DNA of 45,728 bases, taken from assembly GCA_938018055.1 (NCBI GenBank), contig CALIKL010000056.1, forward strand, positions 1-45,728, written 5' to 3'. Positions 1 to 7,237 of this stretch are shown here, one piece after another. Each line of letters starts with the position of its first letter. The first letter of the stretch is position 1. The position numbers were made by a program, and so were the translations under genes. The DNA comes from an uncultured bacterium (GTDB lineage: Bacteria; Bacteroidota; Rhodothermia; Rhodothermales; UBA10348). Under the pieces are notes generated by a model, which saw only the letters and a list, made by a program, of their open reading frames with translations, did no database searches and had not been told where the DNA came from.

Positions 1-79
1 CCAACCTGGGCTCAAGGATCATGGAGATCTCCTCCCAGCAGTAAGGGCAGGTAAACACGTGTTCTTGTGGTGCGGTCAT
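1..79 (-). CDS. CPXCG-motif cysteine-rich small protein (3' end beyond window)
   Basis: Partial gene; only the first 26 codons are inside the window. The peptide starts MTAPQEHVFTCPYCWEEISM and carries a CPYC knuckle followed by WEEIS. This closely matches the N-terminus of the CPXCG family of roughly 60-residue cysteine-rich proteins (Pfam Cys_rich_CPXG), which are expected to bind zinc through a second CxxC pair lying outside this window. Its ATG overlaps the TGA stop of the upstream lipoprotein gene as ATGA (76-79), which implies translational coupling and an operon running leftward from the NHL gene. Cellular role unknown in the family. Identification rests on the visible N-terminal motif only. 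Confidence 0.75.
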   Translation of the reverse strand, partial: MTAPQEHVFTCPYCWEEISMILEPRL

Positions 80-717
80 GGCCCGACAGGTTGGGATGCC
101 ATGCCTTCAAAACCGCACCCGACGTACGTGTCCTCGCCAACGGATAGTTCAGTTTTCCAGCCGTACAAGGTATCCACCATGGTATCCGCACAGGCTTCAT
201 CGGTGAATCGAAGCATAATGCCTTGGCCCGTGAAAACGGGTCCCTCAGCAACCTCCACGGGAATCGCCCACATTTCTGACCCCGGGAGACGGATGGACAA
301 ACCATCCTCCATCAATTCAGCCATCCAGAAGGGCTCATTTCCAGCCGCGCGCCAGAGCACCCCCTCCCAATCAAATTGGCAGTCAAATCCTTCGAAAGGA
401 AGGTAATTCACGTGTTCAATGGCCCAACCGGCTTCATTGGACCCTTTCGCATAAATCGACGCAAATCCAAGCGCATTGTCCAGATTGCGGACAGGGTCCA
501 GGATGCTCCACGTGGTGGATTGATCGCACGACGTCAAGGTCCAGCCTGACTCTGCTGGTGTAATTGAACCCGTCAGCAGCCGGATTTCCGTGGGCGGGGC
601 CACCGGTTCAGACGGTGCTTGGTCGGGACGTGATGATTTTCCGCATCCAACGAAAAGCAGGGCGAGCAACAAAAAACTACACGCGCTCCAGACGAATGGG
701 ATACGTCTGATTGGCAT
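76..717 (-). CDS. COG3650-like lipoprotein
   Basis: Predicted 213-residue exported lipoprotein. The start at 717 is chosen because it gives a compact signal peptide (MPIRRIPFV, then a hydrophobic run LLLALLFVGC with a lipobox cysteine). Upstream ATGs at 732 and 762 are possible but only lengthen the signal. The mature part contains a GNEPFW motif near residue 125, followed by a strand-rich segment. That motif is typical of the COG3650 group of periplasmic or lipoprotein domains, which is related in fold to HslJ/NlpE-like barrels and has unknown function. The start lies inside the 3' end of the NHL gene (41-nt overlap) and the stop overlaps the next ATG, so the three genes look like one translationally coupled operon. 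Family placement is by motif recognition. Confidence 0.75.
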   Translation of the reverse strand: MPIRRIPFVWSACSFLLLALLFVGCGKSSRPDQAPSEPVAPPTEIRLLTGSITPAESGWTLTSCDQSTTWSILDPVRNLDNALGFASIYAKGSNEAGWAIEHVNYLPFEGFDCQFDWEGVLWRAAGNEPFWMAELMEDGLSIRLPGSEMWAIPVEVAEGPVFTGQGIMLRFTDEACADTMVDTLYGWKTELSVGEDTYVGCGFEGMASQPVGP

Positions 718-1738
718 TCCACTGGCAGACATAGAGGTTCTTGTCTTGGTCCACGCACACATCGTGGCAGTGATTGAAGATGGACTCTTGTTGCAGCATC
801 AGCTGAAGCTGCCCATCGTGGTATTCAGGCGCCGTTCCTCCGGGATTGGATACGACCCTGCCGGATCCATCCAGAATAGTGACAAACCCGGAGTCCGGTG
901 TCTGATTGAGATAGCGCAGACGTGACCAACACACTCCAGAGTAGAGCATATCGTCGTCGATGACGGCACGGCAAACGAATGCTCCCGGCAAAAACAGGGT
1001 CTCGATGTATTCGCCCGCCATCGAAAAGCGCTTGAACGCATTATGTCCCCGAGACGTACAGACCAAAGAGGGTTCGCCGTTACCGCGGGTATCGACGCAT
1101 ACCCCATGCGCCGTGGAGAATTCGGCGTCTCCGTCTCCTCGTCCCCCGAACTTTCGGATAAAGGTGCCATCTGACGCATACTGCAGAATCCACTGCGACC
1201 CGTATCCATCGGCCACATATACATCCCCGTTGGGTCCCACCGCGGTTTCGGTCGGATAGAAATTGTCACCTTCAGAGTAGATCCCCAGATCCTTTGGTGA
1301 TGCCAAGCGCATGACCTCACGGCCATCCAGCGTTGTCTTTACCACCTGGGCATTCCCGTCAAACCCGTTGTCGCAGATCCAGAGGTATTCTGCGTCACCT
1401 TCGTCGGACAATGTGAGTCCGTGACCATACGGAAACGAAGTGCCCCAGGCGTCGAGCAGCTTTCCGCTGCGATCGTAGACAAGGATGTTGTTCTTCGTCT
1501 GATCCGTGATCATGATCAACCGACCGGATCGATCCTGGACCATTTCGTGGCAGTTCTTTATCGGATGCGCCATCGGATCCAGATTTCCCCACTCGCGATC
1601 CACGCGGTAGCGAAAGTCGCCGTGTCCGATGATTTCATCCGACAGGGTACGTTTTACGATGAAGCTCGGAGCATGGGGCAGGATGGCAAGGCCAGCCGCG
1701 GAACGGGCGGAAGTCGATACAAATTGACGGCGATTCAT
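677..1738 (-). CDS. Tat-exported NHL-repeat beta-propeller protein
   Basis: 353 residues. The N-terminus MNRRQFVSTSARSAAGLAIL is a twin-arginine signal (RRQF), so the protein should be exported folded. The body has repeated NHL-like strands, for example GRLIMITDQTKNNILVYD, EYLWICDNGFDG, GDVYVADGYGSQWILQY and NLYVCQW, which together suggest a six-bladed propeller. Similar proteins are often annotated as NHL-repeat or peptidylglycine-amidating-lyase-like, but no lyase activity can be claimed here. Conserved HGLT, HGVCVD and CHDVCVD segments recur in the blades and could ligate metal. It is the first gene of the leftward operon and is divergent from the cytochrome/DUF1501 cassette, with 90 bp between the starts. 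That context suggests a shared extracytoplasmic process; this is inference. Confidence 0.8.
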   Translation of the reverse strand: MNRRQFVSTSARSAAGLAILPHAPSFIVKRTLSDEIIGHGDFRYRVDREWGNLDPMAHPIKNCHEMVQDRSGRLIMITDQTKNNILVYDRSGKLLDAWGTSFPYGHGLTLSDEGDAEYLWICDNGFDGNAQVVKTTLDGREVMRLASPKDLGIYSEGDNFYPTETAVGPNGDVYVADGYGSQWILQYASDGTFIRKFGGRGDGDAEFSTAHGVCVDTRGNGEPSLVCTSRGHNAFKRFSMAGEYIETLFLPGAFVCRAVIDDDMLYSGVCWSRLRYLNQTPDSGFVTILDGSGRVVSNPGGTAPEYHDGQLQLMLQQESIFNHCHDVCVDQDKNLYVCQWNANQTYPIRLERV

Positions 1739-1753
1739 GGTATCCTCTGGTGG

Positions 1754-1783
1754 AGCTCAGGAAAGAATAGGAAAACCTGAGCT
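1754..1783. promoter_or_regulatory. Inverted repeat between divergent operons
   Basis: The arms AGCTCAGG (1754-1761) and CCTGAGCT (1776-1783) are perfect 8-bp complements with a 14-nt A-rich spacer. They sit in the 90-bp gap between the starts of the NHL gene (1738, leftward) and the cytochrome/DUF1549 gene (1829, rightward). No transcript should end here, so an operator for a dimeric regulator shared by both operons is more likely than a terminator. No binding protein can be named. Confidence 0.45.
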
Positions 1784-1828
1784 ACAACGCCTTCTTGACT
1801 ATCCCTGCGCGCGGCCCGATTCTTTGCC

Positions 1829-4201
1829 ATGCGCTACCCCTTCGTCTACTTTCTGATTCTGATTGTTTTTGCCGGCTGTGGCAGGCAAGACGTGGATTTC
1901 AATGCCGAGATCCGGCCCATCCTGAATGAGCGATGTGTTGCCTGTCACGGAGGGGTCAAAACCAGCGCAGATCTGAATCTGCAATTCCGGGATCTTGCAC
2001 TTCTCGGCGGAGAATCAGGCGAGCCTGCCATCGTGCCGGGCAATGCCAGCGCCAGTGCAATGGTCCGCAAGATTTCGCACGAGGTCCCTCAGGAGCGCAT
2101 GCCCAAGGATGATGCTCCACTGAGTGAAGAAGAAATCGATCTCATACGGCGGTGGATAGACCAAGGCGCGGATTGGGAGCAGCACTGGGCATACGTGCCG
2201 CCGACGCGTCCCGTCATCCCGGAAGTCGAAGCACCTACACCTATCGATGCTTTCGTCCGTGAGCGATTGGAATCGACCGGATTGAATCCTTCACCCGAAG
2301 CGTCCTGTGACGTTCTCGCAAGACGGGTCAGCCTGGATCTGATCGGATTACCAGCCTCGCCAGAGCGCGTCGACGCTTTGTGTTCAGAAGGCGATTTCGA
2401 GTCGTTGGTAGATGACCTGCTGGCTGACTCGGCTTTCGGAGAACGATGGACAGCCCTCTGGCTAGACCTGGCTCGCTACGCCGACTCCAAGGGATATGAA
2501 GCGGACCGAGCCCGCTCCATCTGGCGCTACCGGGACTGGCTGATTGCGGCCTTCAATGCGGATATGCCTTTTGACACCTTTACGATTGAGCAACTGGCCG
2601 GTGACCTGCTGCCGGATCCGACTACTGAGCAGCTTATCGCTACAGCTTTCAATCGGAATACCATGACGAACGAGGAGGGCGGAACGGACGATGAGGAGCA
2701 TCGACTTGCCCAGGTTATCGATCGGGTGGGTACAACATGGGAAGTTTTTCAGGGGACTACCATGCGATGCGTTCAGTGCCACGGACATCCGTATGATCCG
2801 TTCGTGCAGGAAGACTTTTACACCTCTCTGGCCATCTTCAACAATACGGCCGACTGGGATCAGCCCAGCGAAGAACCGGTCCTCCTCGAATTTGAGTTGG
2901 CTCACGAAGCAGAAGGCAAGCGATTGCAAGAGGAGCTCTCCAGCGCCAAGGCAGCGCTCATAGACTTCGTATCCACGCCGGAAATGCAGGCCGTCCAAGC
3001 CGAGTGGGAGACGCAGTTGGACGATCCGGAGGTAAACGGACGCCTGCTGAATACGTCCAAGAATGAAATTCTGCGAATTGCAGCTATTCCTGCCTCGGAT
3101 CGCAGTCCACATCAGGAAGCGTTCATCCGCGATCGTTTTGCCGACGCGCATCCTTCTACGGAAGAGCTGCGCACCAAACGAGGCGAGCTTCGCAAGGCGC
3201 TTTTTGCGCTGGATCCGATCCAGACCCCCATCATGCAGGAACTGGCGGACGGCGAAGCACGGGCAACCCGCGTTTTTGATCGAGGCAGTTTTCTTTCTCA
3301 GCTTGATCCAGTGGAAGGCGGCATCCCCAGCCTGTTTGGCGAGGCGGACGGACCCATGGATCGGTTGGCTTTTGCCCAATGGCTGGTTTCCGAGGCCAAT
3401 CCGCTAACCGCTCGCGTGACCGTGAATCGTTTTTGGGAGCAGCTCTTCGGTACTGGTATTGTCGAGTCCACCGATGACTTCGGTACCATCGGGTTGGCGC
3501 CCTCCCATCCTGAATTGCTGGACTGGCTGGCCGTTTCCTTCCAGGAGGACAACGCGTGGAGTATGAAGGGTATCCTGAAGGAAATGGTCATGTCGGCCAC
3601 GTATCGCCAGGCTTCGACGCCAACAGCACAAACACTTGAAATCGATCCCAGGAATCGCCTCCTCTCCCGTGGACCCAGATTCCGCCTGAGTGCGGAGCAG
3701 ATTCGTGATCAAGCGCTCGCGGTGTCAGGTTTGCTGTCGAACAAGCAAGGTGGGCCTTCAGTCATGCCCCCGCAGCCAGAGGGTATATGGAAAAACCCCT
3801 ACAATGGCCAGCAATGGGTGACGGCAGAAGGGCCTGACCGCTACCGCCGGGCCATCTATACCTACGTCAGGCGCACGGGGCCTTACCCCTCGATGTTGAC
3901 CTTTGATGCACCCTCGAGGGAATTCTGCGTCTCGCGCCGCATCAGGACCAACACCCCGCTGCAGGCGCTGGTCACATTGAATGACGCGGCGTATTGGGAG
4001 GCTGCGCAAGCACTGGCTGCCCGCATGGAGCTTGCTGCCGACTATCCGGCCGATCAAGTGGCATTCGGCTACGAAATGGCCCTGGGACGTTCTCCATCGG
4101 AGGCCACCCTGGCCACATTGACTTCCCTCGCAGACGATACAACGCTACCCGTTGTGGCCAACGCCATCTTGAATCTCGACGCCTTCCTGACAAAAGAATG
4201 A
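1829..4201 (+). CDS. Cytochrome c (PSCyt1)/DUF1549/DUF1553 lipoprotein
   Basis: 790 residues. A lipoprotein signal ends in IVFAGC (Cys17). A planctomycete-type cytochrome c domain follows at about 24-110 with haem site CVACH (residues 36-40). DUF1549/PSD1 spans about 130-340 and contains the family-typical CVQCHGHPYDPF segment (Cys314, Cys317, His318), a second possible haem or metal site. DUF1553 spans about 510-780, with the FAQWLVSEANPLTARVTVNRFW signature split over residues near 515. The length is usual for the single-chain PSCyt1-PSD1 architecture abundant in Planctomycetes and Verrucomicrobia. Function is unproven; these proteins are suspected to act on polysaccharides or other polymers with electron transfer. 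It is followed after 37 nt by DUF1501, its standard partner. Confidence 0.9.
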   Translation: MRYPFVYFLILIVFAGCGRQDVDFNAEIRPILNERCVACHGGVKTSADLNLQFRDLALLGGESGEPAIVPGNASASAMVRKISHEVPQERMPKDDAPLSEEEIDLIRRWIDQGADWEQHWAYVPPTRPVIPEVEAPTPIDAFVRERLESTGLNPSPEASCDVLARRVSLDLIGLPASPERVDALCSEGDFESLVDDLLADSAFGERWTALWLDLARYADSKGYEADRARSIWRYRDWLIAAFNADMPFDTFTIEQLAGDLLPDPTTEQLIATAFNRNTMTNEEGGTDDEEHRLAQVIDRVGTTWEVFQGTTMRCVQCHGHPYDPFVQEDFYTSLAIFNNTADWDQPSEEPVLLEFELAHEAEGKRLQEELSSAKAALIDFVSTPEMQAVQAEWETQLDDPEVNGRLLNTSKNEILRIAAIPASDRSPHQEAFIRDRFADAHPSTEELRTKRGELRKALFALDPIQTPIMQELADGEARATRVFDRGSFLSQLDPVEGGIPSLFGEADGPMDRLAFAQWLVSEANPLTARVTVNRFWEQLFGTGIVESTDDFGTIGLAPSHPELLDWLAVSFQEDNAWSMKGILKEMVMSATYRQASTPTAQTLEIDPRNRLLSRGPRFRLSAEQIRDQALAVSGLLSNKQGGPSVMPPQPEGIWKNPYNGQQWVTAEGPDRYRRAIYTYVRRTGPYPSMLTFDAPSREFCVSRRIRTNTPLQALVTLNDAAYWEAAQALAARMELAADYPADQVAFGYEMALGRSPSEATLATLTSLADDTTLPVVANAILNLDAFLTKE

Positions 4202-4238
4202 GTCCTCTCCACCCCTGTACCGAGATCCCGGCATCCTC

Positions 4239-5747
4239 ATGAGTATCCAGGACGAAGCCCGCCTGCGCTGGGCACATCTTCAGACCAGGAGGCACTTCCT
4301 GAAATCGTTCTCGGCCGGAGTCGGTTCGATAGCGCTGTCTTCGATTTTGGGGCCGGGCCCTGTGATGGGCGCCTCGTCCGGGACGGATGCGCTGGACGCA
4401 TTCGCAACGGGCGCTCCGCTGGGAAACGATCCGCTTCTGCCCAAAACACCGCACTTTCCGGCGAAAGCGAAGCACGTGATCTTCCTGCACATGGCCGGCG
4501 CCCCCAGTCAGCACGAGCTGTTCGACTACAAGCCGTTGCTCCAGCGCCTTGATGGTCAACAGACTCCTCCTTCCCTGCTGGAGGGCAAGCGTTTCGCGTT
4601 CATCCGCGGCATTCCGAAGCTGCTGGGCCCGCAGGCCACGTTCAAGCAGTATGGTGAATCGGGGGCTTGGGTCTCCAACCACCTGCCCAACTTCTCGCGG
4701 ATCGTCGATGACGTGACCTTCCTGAAGGCCATGCATACGGATGAATTCAACCATGCCCCGGCGCAGCTCTTCATGTACACAGGAAGTCCACGATTGGGCC
4801 GCCCATCCCTTGGCTCATGGGCGCTCTACGGCTTGGGCTCGGAAAATCAGAACCTGCCGGGCTTCGTCGTACTCATCTCGGGTGCCGCAGCCCCCAGTGC
4901 CGGTGCGTCGGTCTACGGCAGCGGCTTCCTTCCCACGGTGTACCAGGGTGTCCAGTGCCGATCAGACGGCGACCCGGTTCTTTTCTTGTCCGATCCCGAT
5001 GGCGTCTCACGCGATATGCGCCAACGCAGCATCGAGGCCATCAACGAGATCAATCGTCAGCAGTACGAAGAGACGCCGGATCCGGAAATCCTGACCCGGA
5101 TTTCGCAATACGAACTGGCATTCCGCATGCAGATGTCCGTCCCAGAGGCCATGGACATCCATACCGAGCCAGAGGCGATCCAGACCGAATACGGCGTCGA
5201 GCCGGGGAAGGTCTCTTTTGCCAACAACTGCCTTCTGGCTCGCCGCTTGGTGGAACGCGGCGTGCGTTTCGTGCAGCTATTCCACTGGGGCTGGGATTCC
5301 CACGGTGCCGGAGAAAGCGAAGCGCTGACCCACGGATTCGTTGAGCGCTGCAAGGAAACCGATCAGGCCATGACCGCCTTGCTGTCAGATCTGAAACGGC
5401 GTGGCCTTCTGGACGAAACGCTGGTCATCTGGGGCGGTGAATTCGGCCGGACACCGATGCTCGAGAACCGGACGGGACAGGACAATCCGTTTGTTGGCCG
5501 TGACCACCAATCCGACGTCTACACCATGTGGATGGCCGGTGCCGGGGTCAAACGCGGATTCACATATGGTGAGACCGACGAAATCGGCTACCAGCCTGTA
5601 AGTGGCCGTGTGCATGTCCATGACCTGCAGGCCACCATCCTGCATCAGCTCGGGTTCGATCACGAGCGCCTCACCTTCCCCTTCCAGGGACGCGATTTCC
5701 GCCTTACCGATGTGAGCGGCCGCGTCGTAAACGAGATTTTGGCCTGA
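4239..5747 (+). CDS. Tat-exported DUF1501 protein
   Basis: 502 residues. A twin-arginine signal is visible near residue 20 (RRHFLKSFSAGVGSIALSS). The body belongs to DUF1501, which has a sulfatase/alkaline-phosphatase-like fold. The family hallmarks FLHMAGAPSQHELFDYKP (near residue 84), HWGWDSHG and GEFGRTP are all present and supply histidines and acidic residues resembling the metal site of that superfamily. DUF1501 proteins are almost always encoded beside DUF1549/DUF1553 cytochrome proteins, as here, and the two are thought to work together outside the cytoplasm; substrate unknown. The stop overlaps the next start as TGATG (5745-5749), implying coupled translation with the membrane cytochrome gene. 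A sulfatase or phosphohydrolase reaction is an inference from fold only. Confidence 0.9.
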   Translation: MSIQDEARLRWAHLQTRRHFLKSFSAGVGSIALSSILGPGPVMGASSGTDALDAFATGAPLGNDPLLPKTPHFPAKAKHVIFLHMAGAPSQHELFDYKPLLQRLDGQQTPPSLLEGKRFAFIRGIPKLLGPQATFKQYGESGAWVSNHLPNFSRIVDDVTFLKAMHTDEFNHAPAQLFMYTGSPRLGRPSLGSWALYGLGSENQNLPGFVVLISGAAAPSAGASVYGSGFLPTVYQGVQCRSDGDPVLFLSDPDGVSRDMRQRSIEAINEINRQQYEETPDPEILTRISQYELAFRMQMSVPEAMDIHTEPEAIQTEYGVEPGKVSFANNCLLARRLVERGVRFVQLFHWGWDSHGAGESEALTHGFVERCKETDQAMTALLSDLKRRGLLDETLVIWGGEFGRTPMLENRTGQDNPFVGRDHQSDVYTMWMAGAGVKRGFTYGETDEIGYQPVSGRVHVHDLQATILHQLGFDHERLTFPFQGRDFRLTDVSGRVVNEILA

Positions 5748-7195
5748 TGACCACTCGCTCCGCTCTTTGGAATGCAGCCGCCACCTCGGCTGCCATGTTG
5801 TTGATTCTGCTGTTCGTTGATCCGGCCGGTCGCGCGCCGGAGTGGGCCCGCTTTATGGCTCGTCAGCATCCAGCGATTGTCCACCTCCCCATCGGCTTCC
5901 TGTTGTTTGGCGGTCTCCTTGCGGCGTTCCGGCGCTGGCAAAAAGAGGACCAACCCGGACGTGTCGAGCAGGCGGCATTGGTCCTCGGCGGATGGGGTGG
6001 CGTCGCGGCCGCCGCCGCGGGATCGTGGCTGATCCAGATGGGCGGCTACCCCACCGACGCGCTATTCTGGCACCGAGTGCTGGGATTCGTCATCCCGCTG
6101 GCGGCGGCCGGCACGGTGCTGGCAAACGTGTCTGCACCAACCCGCGGCCTCCGAGGTGCGTCATGGACCCTCCTTGTTGGAAGCCTGATCGTAGGCGGAC
6201 ACCTGGGCGGCGAAATGACCCATGGGAAGGCGTTCGCGGCCGAGTATACACCGGGTATGCTGAAGCCCCTCGTTGGCGATTGGCCGACCCTGGAAACCCG
6301 ATTTGACCTGTCACAACCGGAAACGTCTTCGGTCTATGAAGTCATCGTTGTGCCCATCCTGCGCACCAACTGTACCTCCTGTCACGGTGAGGGACGCACG
6401 AAAGGCGGACTCGATCTGGCCACCGCCGACGCCATCGCAGCCCACGAGACCGACACGGAAGACGATCCTCTCATTACTTGGGGAGACGCCCAATCCAGTT
6501 TGCTGATTCAACGCATCGTGCTCCCCATTGAGCATCCGCGGGCAATGCCTCCCTATCCCGATGCCAAACCGCTCTCCCACGCAGATGTAGAGCTGCTTCG
6601 GTGGTGGGTTGATTCCGGGGCTGGTTTCGAGAAACCATTTTCGGCGGTTGCCCGACCAGAGGCCATTGAGCATCTGCTGGGATTGTACGGGTTGGGAGAC
6701 ATCCTGACCGGCGTATTTGCTCTGGATTTGCCTCAGCCGGACAGCAGCGCCATCGCTGAAATCAAAGACTGGGGAGTTACGATTTCCTACGTAGCAGCGG
6801 ACATGCAGCTGCTCGAATGGAGTGGGCAGGACAGTTCGCCGTTACATGAGATGGCGGTCACCGACCGCATAAAGGAGCATGTGGTGAGCGTGGATCTGAG
6901 TGGAGGAAATGCGAGCGATGCCGACGTCACGCGACTGGGAGATTTCCCTCATCTGGCATCGGTCGATCTGTCGCGTACTGCGGTTACGGGCAGCACACTG
7001 GCCCATCTGGCGGGACTCGAGTACCTGACGAGGCTGAACCTCTACGGCACCCGCGTGGATGACGCCGCACTTGAGCATCTGGCCAACTTAAGCGCCCTCG
7101 AGTCCGTGTATCTCTGGCAGACGAATGTAACGGACGAGGGCGTCGCGCGGCTGCGCGACGCCCTCCCCAACGCCGAAATCAATTTCGGCGAGTAA
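5747..7195 (+). CDS. DUF2231-like membrane/cytochrome c/leucine-rich-repeat fusion
   Basis: 482 residues with three parts. Residues 1-155 hold about five membrane helices with the DUF2231 signature HPAIVHLPIGF and further histidines (FWHRVLGF, GGHLGGEMTHG) that could bind b-type haem. Residues about 200-295 form a planctomycete-type cytochrome c domain with haem site CTSCH and a PPYPDAKPLSHADVELLRWWV tail typical of such domains. Residues about 380-482 are leucine-rich repeats (for example LASVDLSRTAVTGSTLAHL, LTRLNLYGTRVDDAALEHL). It is third in the cassette and overlaps the DUF1501 stop. The architecture suggests a quinone- or haem-linked anchor that passes electrons to or from the exported partners while the LRR binds protein or polymer. 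That role is inference. Confidence 0.85.
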   Translation: MTTRSALWNAAATSAAMLLILLFVDPAGRAPEWARFMARQHPAIVHLPIGFLLFGGLLAAFRRWQKEDQPGRVEQAALVLGGWGGVAAAAAGSWLIQMGGYPTDALFWHRVLGFVIPLAAAGTVLANVSAPTRGLRGASWTLLVGSLIVGGHLGGEMTHGKAFAAEYTPGMLKPLVGDWPTLETRFDLSQPETSSVYEVIVVPILRTNCTSCHGEGRTKGGLDLATADAIAAHETDTEDDPLITWGDAQSSLLIQRIVLPIEHPRAMPPYPDAKPLSHADVELLRWWVDSGAGFEKPFSAVARPEAIEHLLGLYGLGDILTGVFALDLPQPDSSAIAEIKDWGVTISYVAADMQLLEWSGQDSSPLHEMAVTDRIKEHVVSVDLSGGNASDADVTRLGDFPHLASVDLSRTAVTGSTLAHLAGLEYLTRLNLYGTRVDDAALEHLANLSALESVYLWQTNVTDEGVARLRDALPNAEINFGE

Positions 7196-7202
7196 GACAA
7201 GC

Positions 7203-7221
7203 CGGACCGGTGCGCGGTCCG
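7203..7221. terminator. Hairpin between convergent genes
   Basis: Perfect 7-bp stem CGGACCG/CGGTCCG with loop GTGCG in the 42-bp gap between the stops of the membrane cytochrome gene (plus) and the first propeller (minus). It lacks a T-run on either side, so it is a plausible bidirectional terminator but not a textbook one. Confidence 0.5.
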
Positions 7222-7237
7222 ATTCGTGGCGTGCGGC

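Noticed and set aside
2462-3379. 305-codon minus-strand frame inside the DUF1549 gene
   Set aside because: It lies entirely antisense to a well-supported gene and shows no domain; a shadow of biased codon use.
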